Source: Erwinia_E haradaeae_B (GTDB taxonomy: Bacteria; Pseudomonadota; Gammaproteobacteria; Enterobacterales; Enterobacteriaceae). Taken from it: a DNA stretch of 64,000 nt. Below are positions 1 to 8,510 of the stretch, piece after piece; within the stretch, counting starts at the first letter, position 1; the number at the start of each line of letters is the position of its first letter. A program made the position numbers and the translations under genes. The stretch lies in contig NZ_LR217730.1 of assembly GCF_900698985.1 (NCBI RefSeq), positions 124,001 to 188,000 on the forward strand, read 5' to 3'. The notes under the pieces were generated by a model. That model made no database searches. It saw nothing but the letters and a program-made list of their open reading frames with translations, and had not been told where the DNA came from.

Positions 1-360
1 ATATCGTCACCACCTATTAAAACTATAGAGGTGAACCGTGAGGCATTAAAAAAAGCTCTTATGCGGGCGTCTATTTTGTCTAATTCTAAATGTCGTAGTA
101 TTTGCCTGAATGTTAGTGAGAATCAGCTTAAAATTACAGCGCGAAATCAAGAAAAGGAAGAGGCAGAAGAAATTTTAGATGTAATTTATAGTGGCAGTCA
201 GATAGAAATTGGTTTAAATGTTAGTTACATTTTAGATGTATTAAATACATTAAAGTGTAGCAACGTTCATATATTGTTAACTAATTCTACATCAAGTTTG
301 CATATCAAGGATGCAATAACGCCATTTGCAAGTTATATTATCATGCCAATTCGTTTATAA
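1..360 (+). CDS. dnaN: DNA polymerase III beta sliding clamp, C-terminal part (5' end outside window)
   Basis: The reading frame is open from base 1 to the stop at 358-360. It encodes the last ~119 residues of the beta clamp, the ring that tethers DNA polymerase III to DNA. The segment around AILSN (here SILSN), the run SENQLKITA and the end VMPIRL match the third clamp domain and the usual C-terminus of E. coli DnaN. The GTG at 31 is an internal codon, not a start. The gene clearly continues to the left. gyrB follows after only 88 bases, so recF, which normally lies between dnaN and gyrB, is absent. Confidence 0.96.
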   Translation: MSSPPIKTIEVNREALKKALMRASILSNSKCRSICLNVSENQLKITARNQEKEEAEEILDVIYSGSQIEIGLNVSYILDVLNTLKCSNVHILLTNSTSSLHIKDAITPFASYIIMPIRL

Positions 361-448
361 TACGCACATAGTAGGTTTTTTCAGGTAGTGTAGAAATAAT
401 AGTATAATAGTATTTTTATCTAAAAATTATAATTAATGAGAAAGATTG

Positions 449-2857
449 ATGCCAAACATGTATGATTCCTCGAGTATTAAAGTGTTAAAAGGGCTTGATG
501 CAGTACGAAAACGTCCTGGTATGTATATTGGTAATACAGATGACGGAACTGGTTTACATCACATGGTTTTTGAGGTAGTGGATAATGCGATTGATGAAAC
601 ACTTGCGGGTTATTGTTCCCATATTAGTGTAACGATTTATCCTGATCACTCTGTGTCCATACAAGATAATGGACGTGGTATTCCTACTGGAATACATACA
701 GAAGAGGGAGTTTCTGCTGCTGAAGTCATTATGACGATTTTACATGCTGGTGGAAAATTCGATGATAATTCATATAAAGTGTCTGGAGGTCTTCATGGCG
801 TCGGTATATCTGTAGTAAATGCATTATCAGAAAAATTGGAGTTGACTATTTTTCGTGAAGGAAAAGAATATTCTCAAATTTATATTCATGGCGTAGCACA
901 AGCTCCACTTAATATCATAGGTGAGACTAACTTAACAGGAACATTAATTCGTTTTTGGCCTAGTCACAATACTTTTAAAAATATTATAGATTTTGAATAT
1001 TCAGTTTTAGAAAAACGTTTACGGGAGTTATCTTTTCTTAATTCTGGGGTCTCCATAGTTTTAGAAGACAAACGCCATGATAAACAAGATTATTACCATT
1101 ATACAGGTGGGCTACAAGCATTCATCAAATATCTAAACAAAAATAAGACACCGATTCACCCTAATATTTTTTATTACATTACCCAGAAAGATAATATTGG
1201 TATAGAAGTTGCCTTACAGTGGAATGATGGCTTTCAGGAAACTATATATTGTTTTACTAATAATATCCCACAACGTGATGGTGGAACCCATCTTGTAGGT
1301 TTTCGATCTTCTATGACTCGTACTTTAAATACTTATATGGATAGAGAGGGGTATACCAAGAAAGCTAAGGTTTCTACTATTGGTGATGATGCGCGCGAAG
1401 GATTGATTGCTGTCATATCAATTAAATCCTCAGATCCAAAATTTTCTTCACAAACTAAAGATAAACTAGTTTCATCTGAGGTAAAAACGGTAGTTGAACA
1501 AACAATGAATGAGTTGCTTTACGCCTATCTATTAGAACACCCAGGTGATGCAAAAATAATAGTTGGAAAGATTATTGATGCAGCTCGTGCTCGGGAAGCG
1601 TCTCGGCGTGCACGAGAAATAACTCGCCGCAAGGGTGCATTAGATTTATCTAGCTTACCTGGAAAGTTAGCTGATTGCCAAGAAAAAAATCCAGCTCTCT
1701 CTGAGCTTTATTTAGTGGAGGGTGACTCAGCTGGTGGGTCTGCAAAACAGGGGCGAAATCGTAAAAATCAAGCCATTTTACCATTAAAAGGAAAAATTCT
1801 TAATGTAGAAAAAGCGCGTTTTGATAAAATGCTCGCCTCTCAGGAGGTGACAACTTTGATTACTGCTTTAGGTTGTGGTATTGGTTGTGATGAGTATAAT
1901 CCAGATAAGTTACGTTACCATAACATTATTATTATGACTGATGCAGATGTTGATGGATCACATATTCGCACATTACTTTTAACGTTTTTCTATCGTCAAA
2001 TGCCAGAAATTATCGAGCGAGGACATCTCTATATTGCACAACCACCACTATATAAGGTTAAGAGAGGTAAGCAGGAAAAATATATTAAAGATGATGATGC
2101 GATGGATCAATATCAAATGTCCAGTGCTCTTGATACAGCTGTGTTACATGTTGGTGATCACATGCTGGATTTAAATGGAACACAGCTTGAAAGATTAGTA
2201 AATACATTTCAATGTACACACAAAATGATTAAAAAATTAGAGCGTTGTTATCCAATAGAATTATTAAATGCGCTCATTTATCACAAAATCTTAAGTGATT
2301 TAACAATAGAGACAGTAGTAGAAGAGTGGTTACAGGGTTTATTGAATAACTTAAATGACAATAATGTAAATGGTGGGTACTATGACGGAGTTGTTCAAAA
2401 AAACTATGAATTAAACTTATTTGAGCCAATCCTGCACGGACATATATATGGCGAAAAGACAGAGTATTTATTAGGTAATGCTTTTATATGTAGTGACACG
2501 TATCAAAGAATCTCTGTATTAGGTAGAGAATTACGTGATCTCATTAAACAAGACGCGTATGTAGCGCGCGGAGATCGTCGTCAATCGGTATCCAGTTTTG
2601 AGCAGGCAGTTAATTGGTTGATTGCAGAATCACGTCGTGGTTTATCAGTGCAGAGATATAAAGGTTTAGGTGAAATGAATCCGGAGCAATTATGGGAGAC
2701 TACAATGAATCCAAAGAGTCGGCGTATGTTTTTAGTAACCATTCAAGATGCTTGTAAAACTGATCAGTTGTTTAGTACCTTAATGGGGGATACAGTAGAA
2801 CCTCGTCGCGCTTTTATTGAAACCAATGCTTTACGTGCTGCTCATATCGATATTTAA
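449..2857 (+). CDS. gyrB: DNA gyrase subunit B
   Basis: ATPase subunit of the type II topoisomerase that introduces negative supercoils; it works with GyrA as an A2B2 complex. The product is 802 residues (E. coli 804). It has the N-terminal GHKL ATPase domain (VVDNAIDE, GRGIP, GGLHGVG), the transducer domain, and the TOPRIM metal site with EGDSAGG at residue 424 and DADVDGSHIRTLL near 500, then the C-terminal GyrA-binding tail with QRYKGLGEMNPEQLWETTM. I chose ATG 449 over TTG 446 because it places the TOPRIM glutamate at residue 424 as in E. coli. A weak GAGAAAG precedes it. The enterobacterial insert of about 170 residues within the C-terminal half is retained. The gene is intact. Confidence 0.98.
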   Translation: MPNMYDSSSIKVLKGLDAVRKRPGMYIGNTDDGTGLHHMVFEVVDNAIDETLAGYCSHISVTIYPDHSVSIQDNGRGIPTGIHTEEGVSAAEVIMTILHAGGKFDDNSYKVSGGLHGVGISVVNALSEKLELTIFREGKEYSQIYIHGVAQAPLNIIGETNLTGTLIRFWPSHNTFKNIIDFEYSVLEKRLRELSFLNSGVSIVLEDKRHDKQDYYHYTGGLQAFIKYLNKNKTPIHPNIFYYITQKDNIGIEVALQWNDGFQETIYCFTNNIPQRDGGTHLVGFRSSMTRTLNTYMDREGYTKKAKVSTIGDDAREGLIAVISIKSSDPKFSSQTKDKLVSSEVKTVVEQTMNELLYAYLLEHPGDAKIIVGKIIDAARAREASRRAREITRRKGALDLSSLPGKLADCQEKNPALSELYLVEGDSAGGSAKQGRNRKNQAILPLKGKILNVEKARFDKMLASQEVTTLITALGCGIGCDEYNPDKLRYHNIIIMTDADVDGSHIRTLLLTFFYRQMPEIIERGHLYIAQPPLYKVKRGKQEKYIKDDDAMDQYQMSSALDTAVLHVGDHMLDLNGTQLERLVNTFQCTHKMIKKLERCYPIELLNALIYHKILSDLTIETVVEEWLQGLLNNLNDNNVNGGYYDGVVQKNYELNLFEPILHGHIYGEKTEYLLGNAFICSDTYQRISVLGRELRDLIKQDAYVARGDRRQSVSSFEQAVNWLIAESRRGLSVQRYKGLGEMNPEQLWETTMNPKSRRMFLVTIQDACKTDQLFSTLMGDTVEPRRAFIETNALRAAHIDI

Positions 2858-3075
2858 TGTTTAGTAAAATTTTCACATAATCAAGAAATATAGTCTTACT
2901 ACTATACACTTTATAGCCGTTCAGTACTATTCTACAGGTTAGGTATAGAAAAATTTTCTTCCAGACAAATTACATTATAGCAGGATAATTGTTTTTAGTT
3001 TTTTTTCACTCTATGTTATAAATTTTTTCTGTATGATGCTAGAGTAAGAAGATATAGTAATATTCTGAGGATAGT

Positions 3076-3882
3076 ATGACGATCAAATTAATTGCAATTG
3101 ATATAGATGGCACATTACTTAACCCGAGGAATGAGTTAACACCACAAGTAAAAAAAGTTATCAAGAGAGTTAACAATACGGGGGTTAAAGTTGTCCTAGC
3201 TACTGGAAGACCATTTGTTGGTGTTGAGTCTTATCTTAATGAGCTGGACTTACAGAAGGATGATGAATATTGCATTACCAATAATGGTTCATTAATTCAA
3301 AAAACAATAAGTGGAGAATGTCTTTTTGAGGTGTTACTAAGTTTTGATGATTATCTTTATTTTGAGAAATTATCACGAATATTAGGGGTTCATTTTCAGG
3401 CCTTAACTAAAACAGAAATGTTTACATCGAATAGAAATATTAGCAAATATACTGTTCATGAAGCTTGGATGACTGGAATTCCTTTACGTTATTGCTCTGT
3501 GGGTAATATGGATCGTGCTTTAACTTTCCCTAAAGTGATGATGCTAGATCCTCCAGATCGACTAGATGCTGCCATCGCTCGTATTCCAGAAAAGGTGTTT
3601 CAGAAGTATACTATTATGAAAAGTTCACCATACTATCTAGAAATTCTTGATAAACGAGCCAATAAAGGCGCAGCTGTACGATTTATAGCAGAGATTTTAG
3701 GATATTCAAGGAGTGAGATTATGGCGATTGGCGATCAAGAAAATGATTTAGCTATGTTAGAGTATGCAGGTACAAGTATAGCTATGGGTAATAGTATCTC
3801 CCGGGTAAAGTCAGTAGCAAAATTTCTCACAAAAAGTAATGAAGAAGATGGTGTAGCATTAGCAATTGAAAGCTTTACTTAA
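3076..3882 (+). CDS. yidA: HAD-superfamily sugar-phosphate phosphatase, Cof type
   Basis: Cytoplasmic Mg-dependent phosphatase of the haloacid dehalogenase superfamily. In E. coli YidA acts broadly on sugar phosphates; the physiological substrate is uncertain. The product is 268 residues (E. coli 270). Motif I is DIDGTLL near residue 9, motif II is the ATGRP segment near 43, motif III contains the lysine of NKGAAV, and motif IV is GDQENDLAML near 218. A GAGGAT Shine-Dalgarno sequence sits just before ATG 3076. In E. coli yidA also lies downstream of gyrB (with yidB nearby), so this is ancestral order. Confidence 0.93.
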   Translation: MTIKLIAIDIDGTLLNPRNELTPQVKKVIKRVNNTGVKVVLATGRPFVGVESYLNELDLQKDDEYCITNNGSLIQKTISGECLFEVLLSFDDYLYFEKLSRILGVHFQALTKTEMFTSNRNISKYTVHEAWMTGIPLRYCSVGNMDRALTFPKVMMLDPPDRLDAAIARIPEKVFQKYTIMKSSPYYLEILDKRANKGAAVRFIAEILGYSRSEIMAIGDQENDLAMLEYAGTSIAMGNSISRVKSVAKFLTKSNEEDGVALAIESFT

Positions 3883-4556
3883 AGAAGGAAAATTTGTAAG
3901 AATTCTCATGTATCTTGCATTTTTTATATATATGTATTATGATTTAATTATTTAAAATAATTAATTAGTATGAAATACTAAATATTTTTATATTGTTTTT
4001 CTATAGATGAGTGATAATTATATATACTATAAAGATTCTATAATATTAATATGTATGTTAACTCAGGTATGTATTGAATGCTTAAATATTTTAAAAGTTT
4101 TTTTATTTATTTTTTTAGTTATTGTGATGTTCTTATTTATATAAGATTAAAATTATAGAGGATTTTATTAATATAATTATTATTTGGATTTATGAACAGC
4201 GGAACCTCATTTTAATTATTCAATAATAATGGTATTGATTCAAATTATTATAAATTTTTTATCAGGTTATCAAATTAGTTGAAATATAATAAAATAAGTT
4301 TTATCTAACTAGTAGATTATTATAGGATTTTCTAAAACTCATATGAGTATAAAAAATAAACAATTTAAATATTGTTATAGTTTGTATTATTATTTTGTAT
4401 TATAATATTTTATATTTATAATTGTTTTATTATTTTACTTAAACTTTACAAGTAGTATTATGCAAAGTAAGTCCGGTATAGGTGCACACATAGTTGTATG
4501 TAATATGTTTGATGTGTGCTAGATAATACATTTTAGTTAGCATTTAGGAAAAAGGT
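3883..4556. other. AT-rich spacer between yidA and rpmH
   Basis: No gene-length open frame and no RNA gene is visible in these 674 bases. A perfect 12-bp palindrome, ACTCATATGAGT, lies at 4337-4348. I searched by eye for DnaA boxes (TTATNCACA and complement) because rpmH borders the dnaA/oriC region in many gammaproteobacteria, and found none. The last ~100 bases must hold the rpmH promoter; a possible -10 is GATAAT at 4522-4527, without a convincing -35. Confidence 0.6.
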
Positions 4557-4706
4557 ATGAAGCGTACTTTCCAACCTTCTGTGATTAAACGTAACCGCAC
4601 TCATGGTTTTCGTTCTCGCATGAAAAGCAAAAACGGTCGAAAAATTTTATCTCATAGACGAGCTAAAGGCCGAGTACGTTTAACTGTTTCAAGTAATAAG
4701 TACTAA
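4557..4706 (+). CDS. rpmH: 50S ribosomal protein L34
   Basis: Small basic protein of the large ribosomal subunit. The product is 49 residues and starts MKRTFQPS, followed by the IKRNRTHGFRSRM segment and the basic RRAKGRVRLTV tail, diagnostic for L34. E. coli L34 is 46 residues; here the C-terminus is slightly longer (SSNKY). ATG 4557 is preceded by GGAAAAAGGT. It heads the conserved rpmH-rnpA-yidD-yidC cluster and is followed 16 bases later by rnpA. Confidence 0.97.
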   Translation: MKRTFQPSVIKRNRTHGFRSRMKSKNGRKILSHRRAKGRVRLTVSSNKY

Positions 4707-4722
4707 TTTTTTTGAATCATAT

Positions 4723-5082
4723 ATGATGGAATATTTATTTACAAAGAAGTTACGCTTATTAAATTCCGCGCATTTTAATTTTGTTTTCCAGAGACCGCAA
4801 CGAGTTAGTATAACTTATATTACGATTCTTGGGCGTTTTAATACACTAGGGCACCCAAGGATTGGTTGTTCTCTTTCTAAAAAAAATCTTAAACATTCGC
4901 ACGAACGTAATAGAGTTAAACGATTAATACGGGAAAGTTTTCGTCACAATCAACACAAACTCCCAGGGATGGATTTTGTGGTTATAGTAAGACGCGGGAT
5001 TATGTCTCTTGATAATTATGCTCTTGCAATAGTATTGGAGAAATTATGGCATCGTCATTATCTCTTAGTGCGCAGATTTTAA
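4723..5082 (+). CDS. rnpA: ribonuclease P protein component
   Basis: Protein cofactor of RNase P, which trims the 5' leader from tRNA precursors. The product is 119 residues, the E. coli length. The RNR signature is present as ERNRVKRLIRESFR near residues 62-75, with the conserved GRFN and HPRIG segments before it. It is the second gene of the rpmH cluster, and its 3' end overlaps yidD by 37 bases, the usual arrangement in this family of operons. Two consecutive ATGs occur at 4723 and 4726; the choice changes one residue. Confidence 0.96.
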   Translation: MMEYLFTKKLRLLNSAHFNFVFQRPQRVSITYITILGRFNTLGHPRIGCSLSKKNLKHSHERNRVKRLIRESFRHNQHKLPGMDFVVIVRRGIMSLDNYALAIVLEKLWHRHYLLVRRF

Positions 5083-5288
5083 TTTTTATGGTAAGAATGT
5101 ATCGATATGTTATAAGTCCATTAACAGGACCGTGTTGTCGTTTTCAGCCAACCTGCTCGCAATATAGTATTGAGGTATTGCAAAGATTTGGTGCGATTAA
5201 AGGTGGGTGGCTGTCCATAAAGCGTATATTACAATGTCATCCTTTTAGTTCTTGTAGTAAGCATCCAGTGCCGCCACGTAAATATTGA
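5046..5288 (+). CDS. yidD: membrane protein insertion efficiency factor
   Basis: Small membrane-associated protein thought to assist YidC-dependent insertion of inner-membrane proteins. The product is 80 residues (E. coli 85). The family signature ISPLTGPCCRFQPTCSQY is complete, with three of its cysteines, followed by GGWLSIKRILQCHPF. The C-terminus is a few residues shorter than in E. coli. The start lies inside rnpA (37-base overlap), suggesting translational coupling, and yidC starts 18 bases after its stop. Confidence 0.94.
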   Translation: MASSLSLSAQILIFMVRMYRYVISPLTGPCCRFQPTCSQYSIEVLQRFGAIKGGWLSIKRILQCHPFSSCSKHPVPPRKY

Positions 5289-5306
5289 TTTCAGAGAGTC
5301 TGAATA

Positions 5307-6953
5307 ATGCATTCTAAAAGTAAATTCTTGGTCATTGCTTGTCTATTTTTATCTTTTGTTATGTGGCAGATTTTTTACATGGAAAAAACTATTCAGCCAA
5401 AATCATATCAGACGACAGAGAAGACTGTGAATCCAGAGAGTCATAATATAAAGCAGGATACATTAAAGGGTAACTTAGACACAACGATCACAGTCAAAAC
5501 TGATGTTTTATCTTTATGTATCAATACTCGTGGAGGTGATATTGATCAGGTTGCATTATTATCCTATTCAGATAAATTAGGTTCTAAGCATCCTTTTTTA
5601 CTTTTAGAGTCTAGCCCAGATTTTGTATATCAAGCCAAAAGTGGATTAATGGGTCATGATGGACCAGATGATATAGCTCATGATATACGACCGGTTTATT
5701 TTAGTAAGCAAAATCATTTTGAGCTATTAAAGAATCAAAATGAATTACGTATTCCATTAACTTTTGTTTCAAAAAATAATATCACTTATATTAAAACTTT
5801 TGTTTTGCATCGCGGTAATTATGCTATTGATGTCTCTTATCAGATTCATAATCAATCTATGAATCCTATAGAGGTCGCAATGTGCGGTCAGCTTAGGCAG
5901 ACTAGTGAGTTACCAGAAAATCGTAATACGAATAGTAAAAATTTTGCTTTACGCACTTTTCGTGGTGCAGCTTACTCTAGTAGTCAGAGCAAATATTCCA
6001 AGTATGATTTTGATACTATTAAAAAAAATAAGCACTTAAATGTAATAACTACGAATGGTTGGATAGCGATGTTACAGCAGTATTTTGCTTCTATATGGAT
6101 TCCAAAAACAAGAGGTAATAATATATTATATACAGATAATTTATATAATAACATAGTTTCCATTAGTTGTCAATCGGATCCGGTAGTCATTACATCAGGC
6201 TCTCAAAAGACTCTAGAAGCCACATTATGGGTTGGACCAGAAGTACAAGAGCGCATGAGCACGGTCGCACCATATGTGGAACTAACGGTAGATTATGGTT
6301 GGTTGTGGTTTATTTCTCAGCCTTTATTTAAATTACTGCAGTTTATTAATCACTTTATCAATAATTGGGGTTTTTCAATTGTTCTTATTACGTTAATCGT
6401 GCGTAGTATTACATATCCACTCAGTAAAGCCCAGTATACTTCTATGGCTCGCATGCGTATTCTTCAGCCAAAAATTCAATCGATGCGTGAGCGATGTGGA
6501 GAAGATAAGCAGCGCATGAGTCAGGAAATGATGGCATTATATAAAAGAGAAAAAGTTAATCCATTGGGAGGATGCCTGCCTTTAATAATTCAAATGCCTA
6601 TATTTTTAGGGTTGTATTATATGTTAATTGGATCAGTAGAACTTAGACATGCATCGTTTATTTTTTGGATTAAAGATTTATCTGCACAGGATCCATATTA
6701 TATTCTTCCACTCTTAATGGGTGCTACGATGTTTTTTATTCAGAAGTTATCACCAACAACAGCAACAGATCCCTTACAGCAAAAAATCATTACTTTTATG
6801 CCAGTTATTTTTACTGCTTTTTTCTTATGTTTTCCCTCAGGTTTAGTTCTATACTATATTGTTAGCAATCTGGTAACTTTATTACAACAGCATATGATTT
6901 ATCAAGATTTAGAAAAATGTGGCTTGTATTTTCGAGATAAACACTCAGAATAA
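5307..6953 (+). CDS. yidC: membrane protein insertase YidC (Oxa1/Alb3 family)
   Basis: Inserts and folds inner-membrane proteins, alone or with SecYEG. The product is 548 residues, the E. coli length. It has an N-terminal membrane anchor (about residues 7-24), a large periplasmic beta-sandwich domain to about 340, then the conserved five-helix insertase core. The essential hydrophilic-groove arginine falls exactly at residue 366 (IVR). The core carries NPLGGCLPL and the FFIQKLSPTTATDP stretch. A GAGAG precedes the start. mnmE, the normal next gene, is missing here. Confidence 0.98.
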   Translation: MHSKSKFLVIACLFLSFVMWQIFYMEKTIQPKSYQTTEKTVNPESHNIKQDTLKGNLDTTITVKTDVLSLCINTRGGDIDQVALLSYSDKLGSKHPFLLLESSPDFVYQAKSGLMGHDGPDDIAHDIRPVYFSKQNHFELLKNQNELRIPLTFVSKNNITYIKTFVLHRGNYAIDVSYQIHNQSMNPIEVAMCGQLRQTSELPENRNTNSKNFALRTFRGAAYSSSQSKYSKYDFDTIKKNKHLNVITTNGWIAMLQQYFASIWIPKTRGNNILYTDNLYNNIVSISCQSDPVVITSGSQKTLEATLWVGPEVQERMSTVAPYVELTVDYGWLWFISQPLFKLLQFINHFINNWGFSIVLITLIVRSITYPLSKAQYTSMARMRILQPKIQSMRERCGEDKQRMSQEMMALYKREKVNPLGGCLPLIIQMPIFLGLYYMLIGSVELRHASFIFWIKDLSAQDPYYILPLLMGATMFFIQKLSPTTATDPLQQKIITFMPVIFTAFFLCFPSGLVLYYIVSNLVTLLQQHMIYQDLEKCGLYFRDKHSE

Positions 6954-7210
6954 CATAGAAACTTTTTATTGCATGAGTGGATTTTATTATATCTAGGAAA
7001 CAGGCAGAGTATAAATCTATAATCTAAATTATCAATCAAGAATCAGTAGTAGTTTATTCTAGATCATATTTCAGTCTAGTATTAATAATTTTTAGTTATT
7101 TGTTTTTGTGATGCTTAGGTCATTGATAGCATCAATGATTTTTATTTTAATAGATTTTGATAAGATCGTATATATATAGTGAGACCTATCATTGAATTTT
7201 TGAATATTTT
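6954..7210. other. AT-rich spacer downstream of yidC
   Basis: This is the non-coding part of the yidC-rpoH gap. It shows no gene remnant I can recognise apart from the terminator-like hairpin at 7119-7149. mnmE would be expected here by ancestral gene order, but I see no trace of its GTPase motifs. Confidence 0.5.
7119..7149 (+). terminator. probable intrinsic terminator after the rpmH-yidC cluster
   Basis: The arms TCATTGAT and ATCAATGA at 7120-7127 and 7131-7138 pair perfectly across a three-base AGC loop. They are followed directly by TTTTTATTTT. The stem is AT-rich, so it would be weak, but the position about 170 bases after yidC and the T tail fit a factor-independent terminator. Confidence 0.5.
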
Positions 7211-7384
7211 ATGAAGGTGCAATATAAAGAAATTGTGTTATCTAGAACTAGCATGTTTGACCATAGGGGGTTAGTTCCACCAATGGAGGTAGCATTAATA
7301 TTTATTATTAAGCATGGCATGAATAGTACTTTAGAGAGGTTCTATTATTACATCGCATTATCAAGAGAGGGCGCGAATGATTAA
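7211..7384 (+). CDS. unrecognised 57-codon open frame overlapping the start of rpoH
   Basis: An ATG at 7211 opens a 57-codon frame ending at 7384, eight bases into rpoH in another frame. The stretch is visibly richer in G+C than the surrounding spacers. It encodes a predicted peptide beginning MKVQYKEIVLS with a hydrophobic patch (VALIFIIKHG). I do not recognise it and see no Shine-Dalgarno sequence. It could be a translated leader coupled to rpoH, a gene remnant, or chance. The less AT-biased composition might instead reflect a structured, conserved rpoH 5' leader. Confidence 0.2.
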   Translation: MKVQYKEIVLSRTSMFDHRGLVPPMEVALIFIIKHGMNSTLERFYYYIALSREGAND

Positions 7385-8231
7385 AGAAATACAAACTCTC
7401 ACTGTTTCTTCTTTAGGAAACTTAGATGCATATATTCGGGCAGTAAATTCTTGGCCAATGTTAACAGCAGACGAGGAAAAAAGATTGGCTGAGCGGTTAT
7501 ATTATCATGGTGATCTAGTAGCAGCTAAAACATTAATTTTATCTCATTTACGTTTTGTGGTGCATGTTGCATGCAATTATTCTGGTTATGGATTACTTAA
7601 AGCAGATTTAATCCAAGAAGGTAATATTGGTCTCATGAAGGCAGTACGCCGTTTTAATCCGGAAATCGGTGTACGTTTAGTTTCTTTTGCTGTGCACTGG
7701 ATTAAAGCAGAAATTCATGAATATGTATTACGTAATTGGCGTATTGTTAAGGTTGCTACTACAAAAGCACAGAGAAAGCTGTTCTTTAATTTGCGGAAAA
7801 CTAAAAAGCGTTTAGGGTGGTTTAATCAAGATGAGGTTGACATGGTTGCTCGAGAGCTTGGAGTTAGCAGCAAAGATGTTCGTGAAATGGAATCACGGAT
7901 GTCCGCTCAAGATTTAATTTTTGATCCTCAGCCAGATGATAATATAGAACATGAGGCGCTAACCCCAATGTTTTATTTACAAGATTTATCATCTAATTTT
8001 TCCACTGGTATCGAAGAGGACAATTGGGGGGACTACGCTTCCGATAAGCTTAGTGTAGCACTTCAAGCTCTTGATAATCGGAGTCAGCATATTATTAAAG
8101 CACGATGGTTAGATGAGAAGAATAAAACTACTCTGCAACAATTAGCGAATCATTATGGTGTTTCTGCTGAACGTATCCGACAGTTAGAGAAAAATGCTAT
8201 GCAAAAATTACGTAGAGCCATCTTAGTTTAA
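7377..8231 (+). CDS. rpoH: RNA polymerase sigma-32 (heat-shock) factor
   Basis: Alternative sigma factor that directs transcription of chaperone and protease genes. The product is 284 residues, identical in length to E. coli RpoH. Region 2 contains LIQEGNIGLMKAVRRFNP and the promoter-melting VSFAVHWIKAEIHEYVLRNWR segment. The RpoH box appears as KAQRKLFFNLRK. Region 4 carries the C-terminal helix-turn-helix near GVSAERIRQLEKNAM. The start has a strong GAGAGGG five bases upstream. It sits away from ftsYEX, its usual neighbours; ftsY is at 41.7 kb. Confidence 0.98.
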   Translation: MIKEIQTLTVSSLGNLDAYIRAVNSWPMLTADEEKRLAERLYYHGDLVAAKTLILSHLRFVVHVACNYSGYGLLKADLIQEGNIGLMKAVRRFNPEIGVRLVSFAVHWIKAEIHEYVLRNWRIVKVATTKAQRKLFFNLRKTKKRLGWFNQDEVDMVARELGVSSKDVREMESRMSAQDLIFDPQPDDNIEHEALTPMFYLQDLSSNFSTGIEEDNWGDYASDKLSVALQALDNRSQHIIKARWLDEKNKTTLQQLANHYGVSAERIRQLEKNAMQKLRRAILV

Positions 8232-8316
8232 GATATACTATATTCTAATATATTGTGGTATTTATGATTCTAATATGGTAAATCACTAAATTAGTGTGTC
8301 GACAATGTTTATTGTT

Positions 8317-8344
8317 AATAAAACAGAGATTGTTTTATTTTTTA
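8317..8344 (+). terminator. possible intrinsic terminator after rpoH
   Basis: AATAAAACA (8317-8325) and TGTTTTATT (8331-8339) form a nine-pair stem with a five-base loop, followed by five Ts. The stem has only one G-C pair, so strength is doubtful. It lies about 85 bases after the rpoH stop. Confidence 0.4.
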
Positions 8345-8510
8345 TTAAAATAATTAAAAATAATATTTAATATGAATCTTTAATATATATTAAATAAGTT
8401 TGCGTATGTATTTGAGTGAGATACTTGATAAGTTCTTAAATAGCACTTATAGGTATGTAATACATAAAAATCCAGAGTTATAATAGATCTATAATATAGA
8501 ATTATTTATT

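Noticed and set aside
31..360. dnaN starting at the GTG at 31
   Set aside because: The frame is open to base 1 and aligns internally with DnaN, so the gene is truncated by the window edge.
3883..4556. Replication origin with DnaA boxes upstream of rpmH
   Set aside because: No TTATNCACA-type site seen by eye; AT-richness alone is uninformative in this genome.
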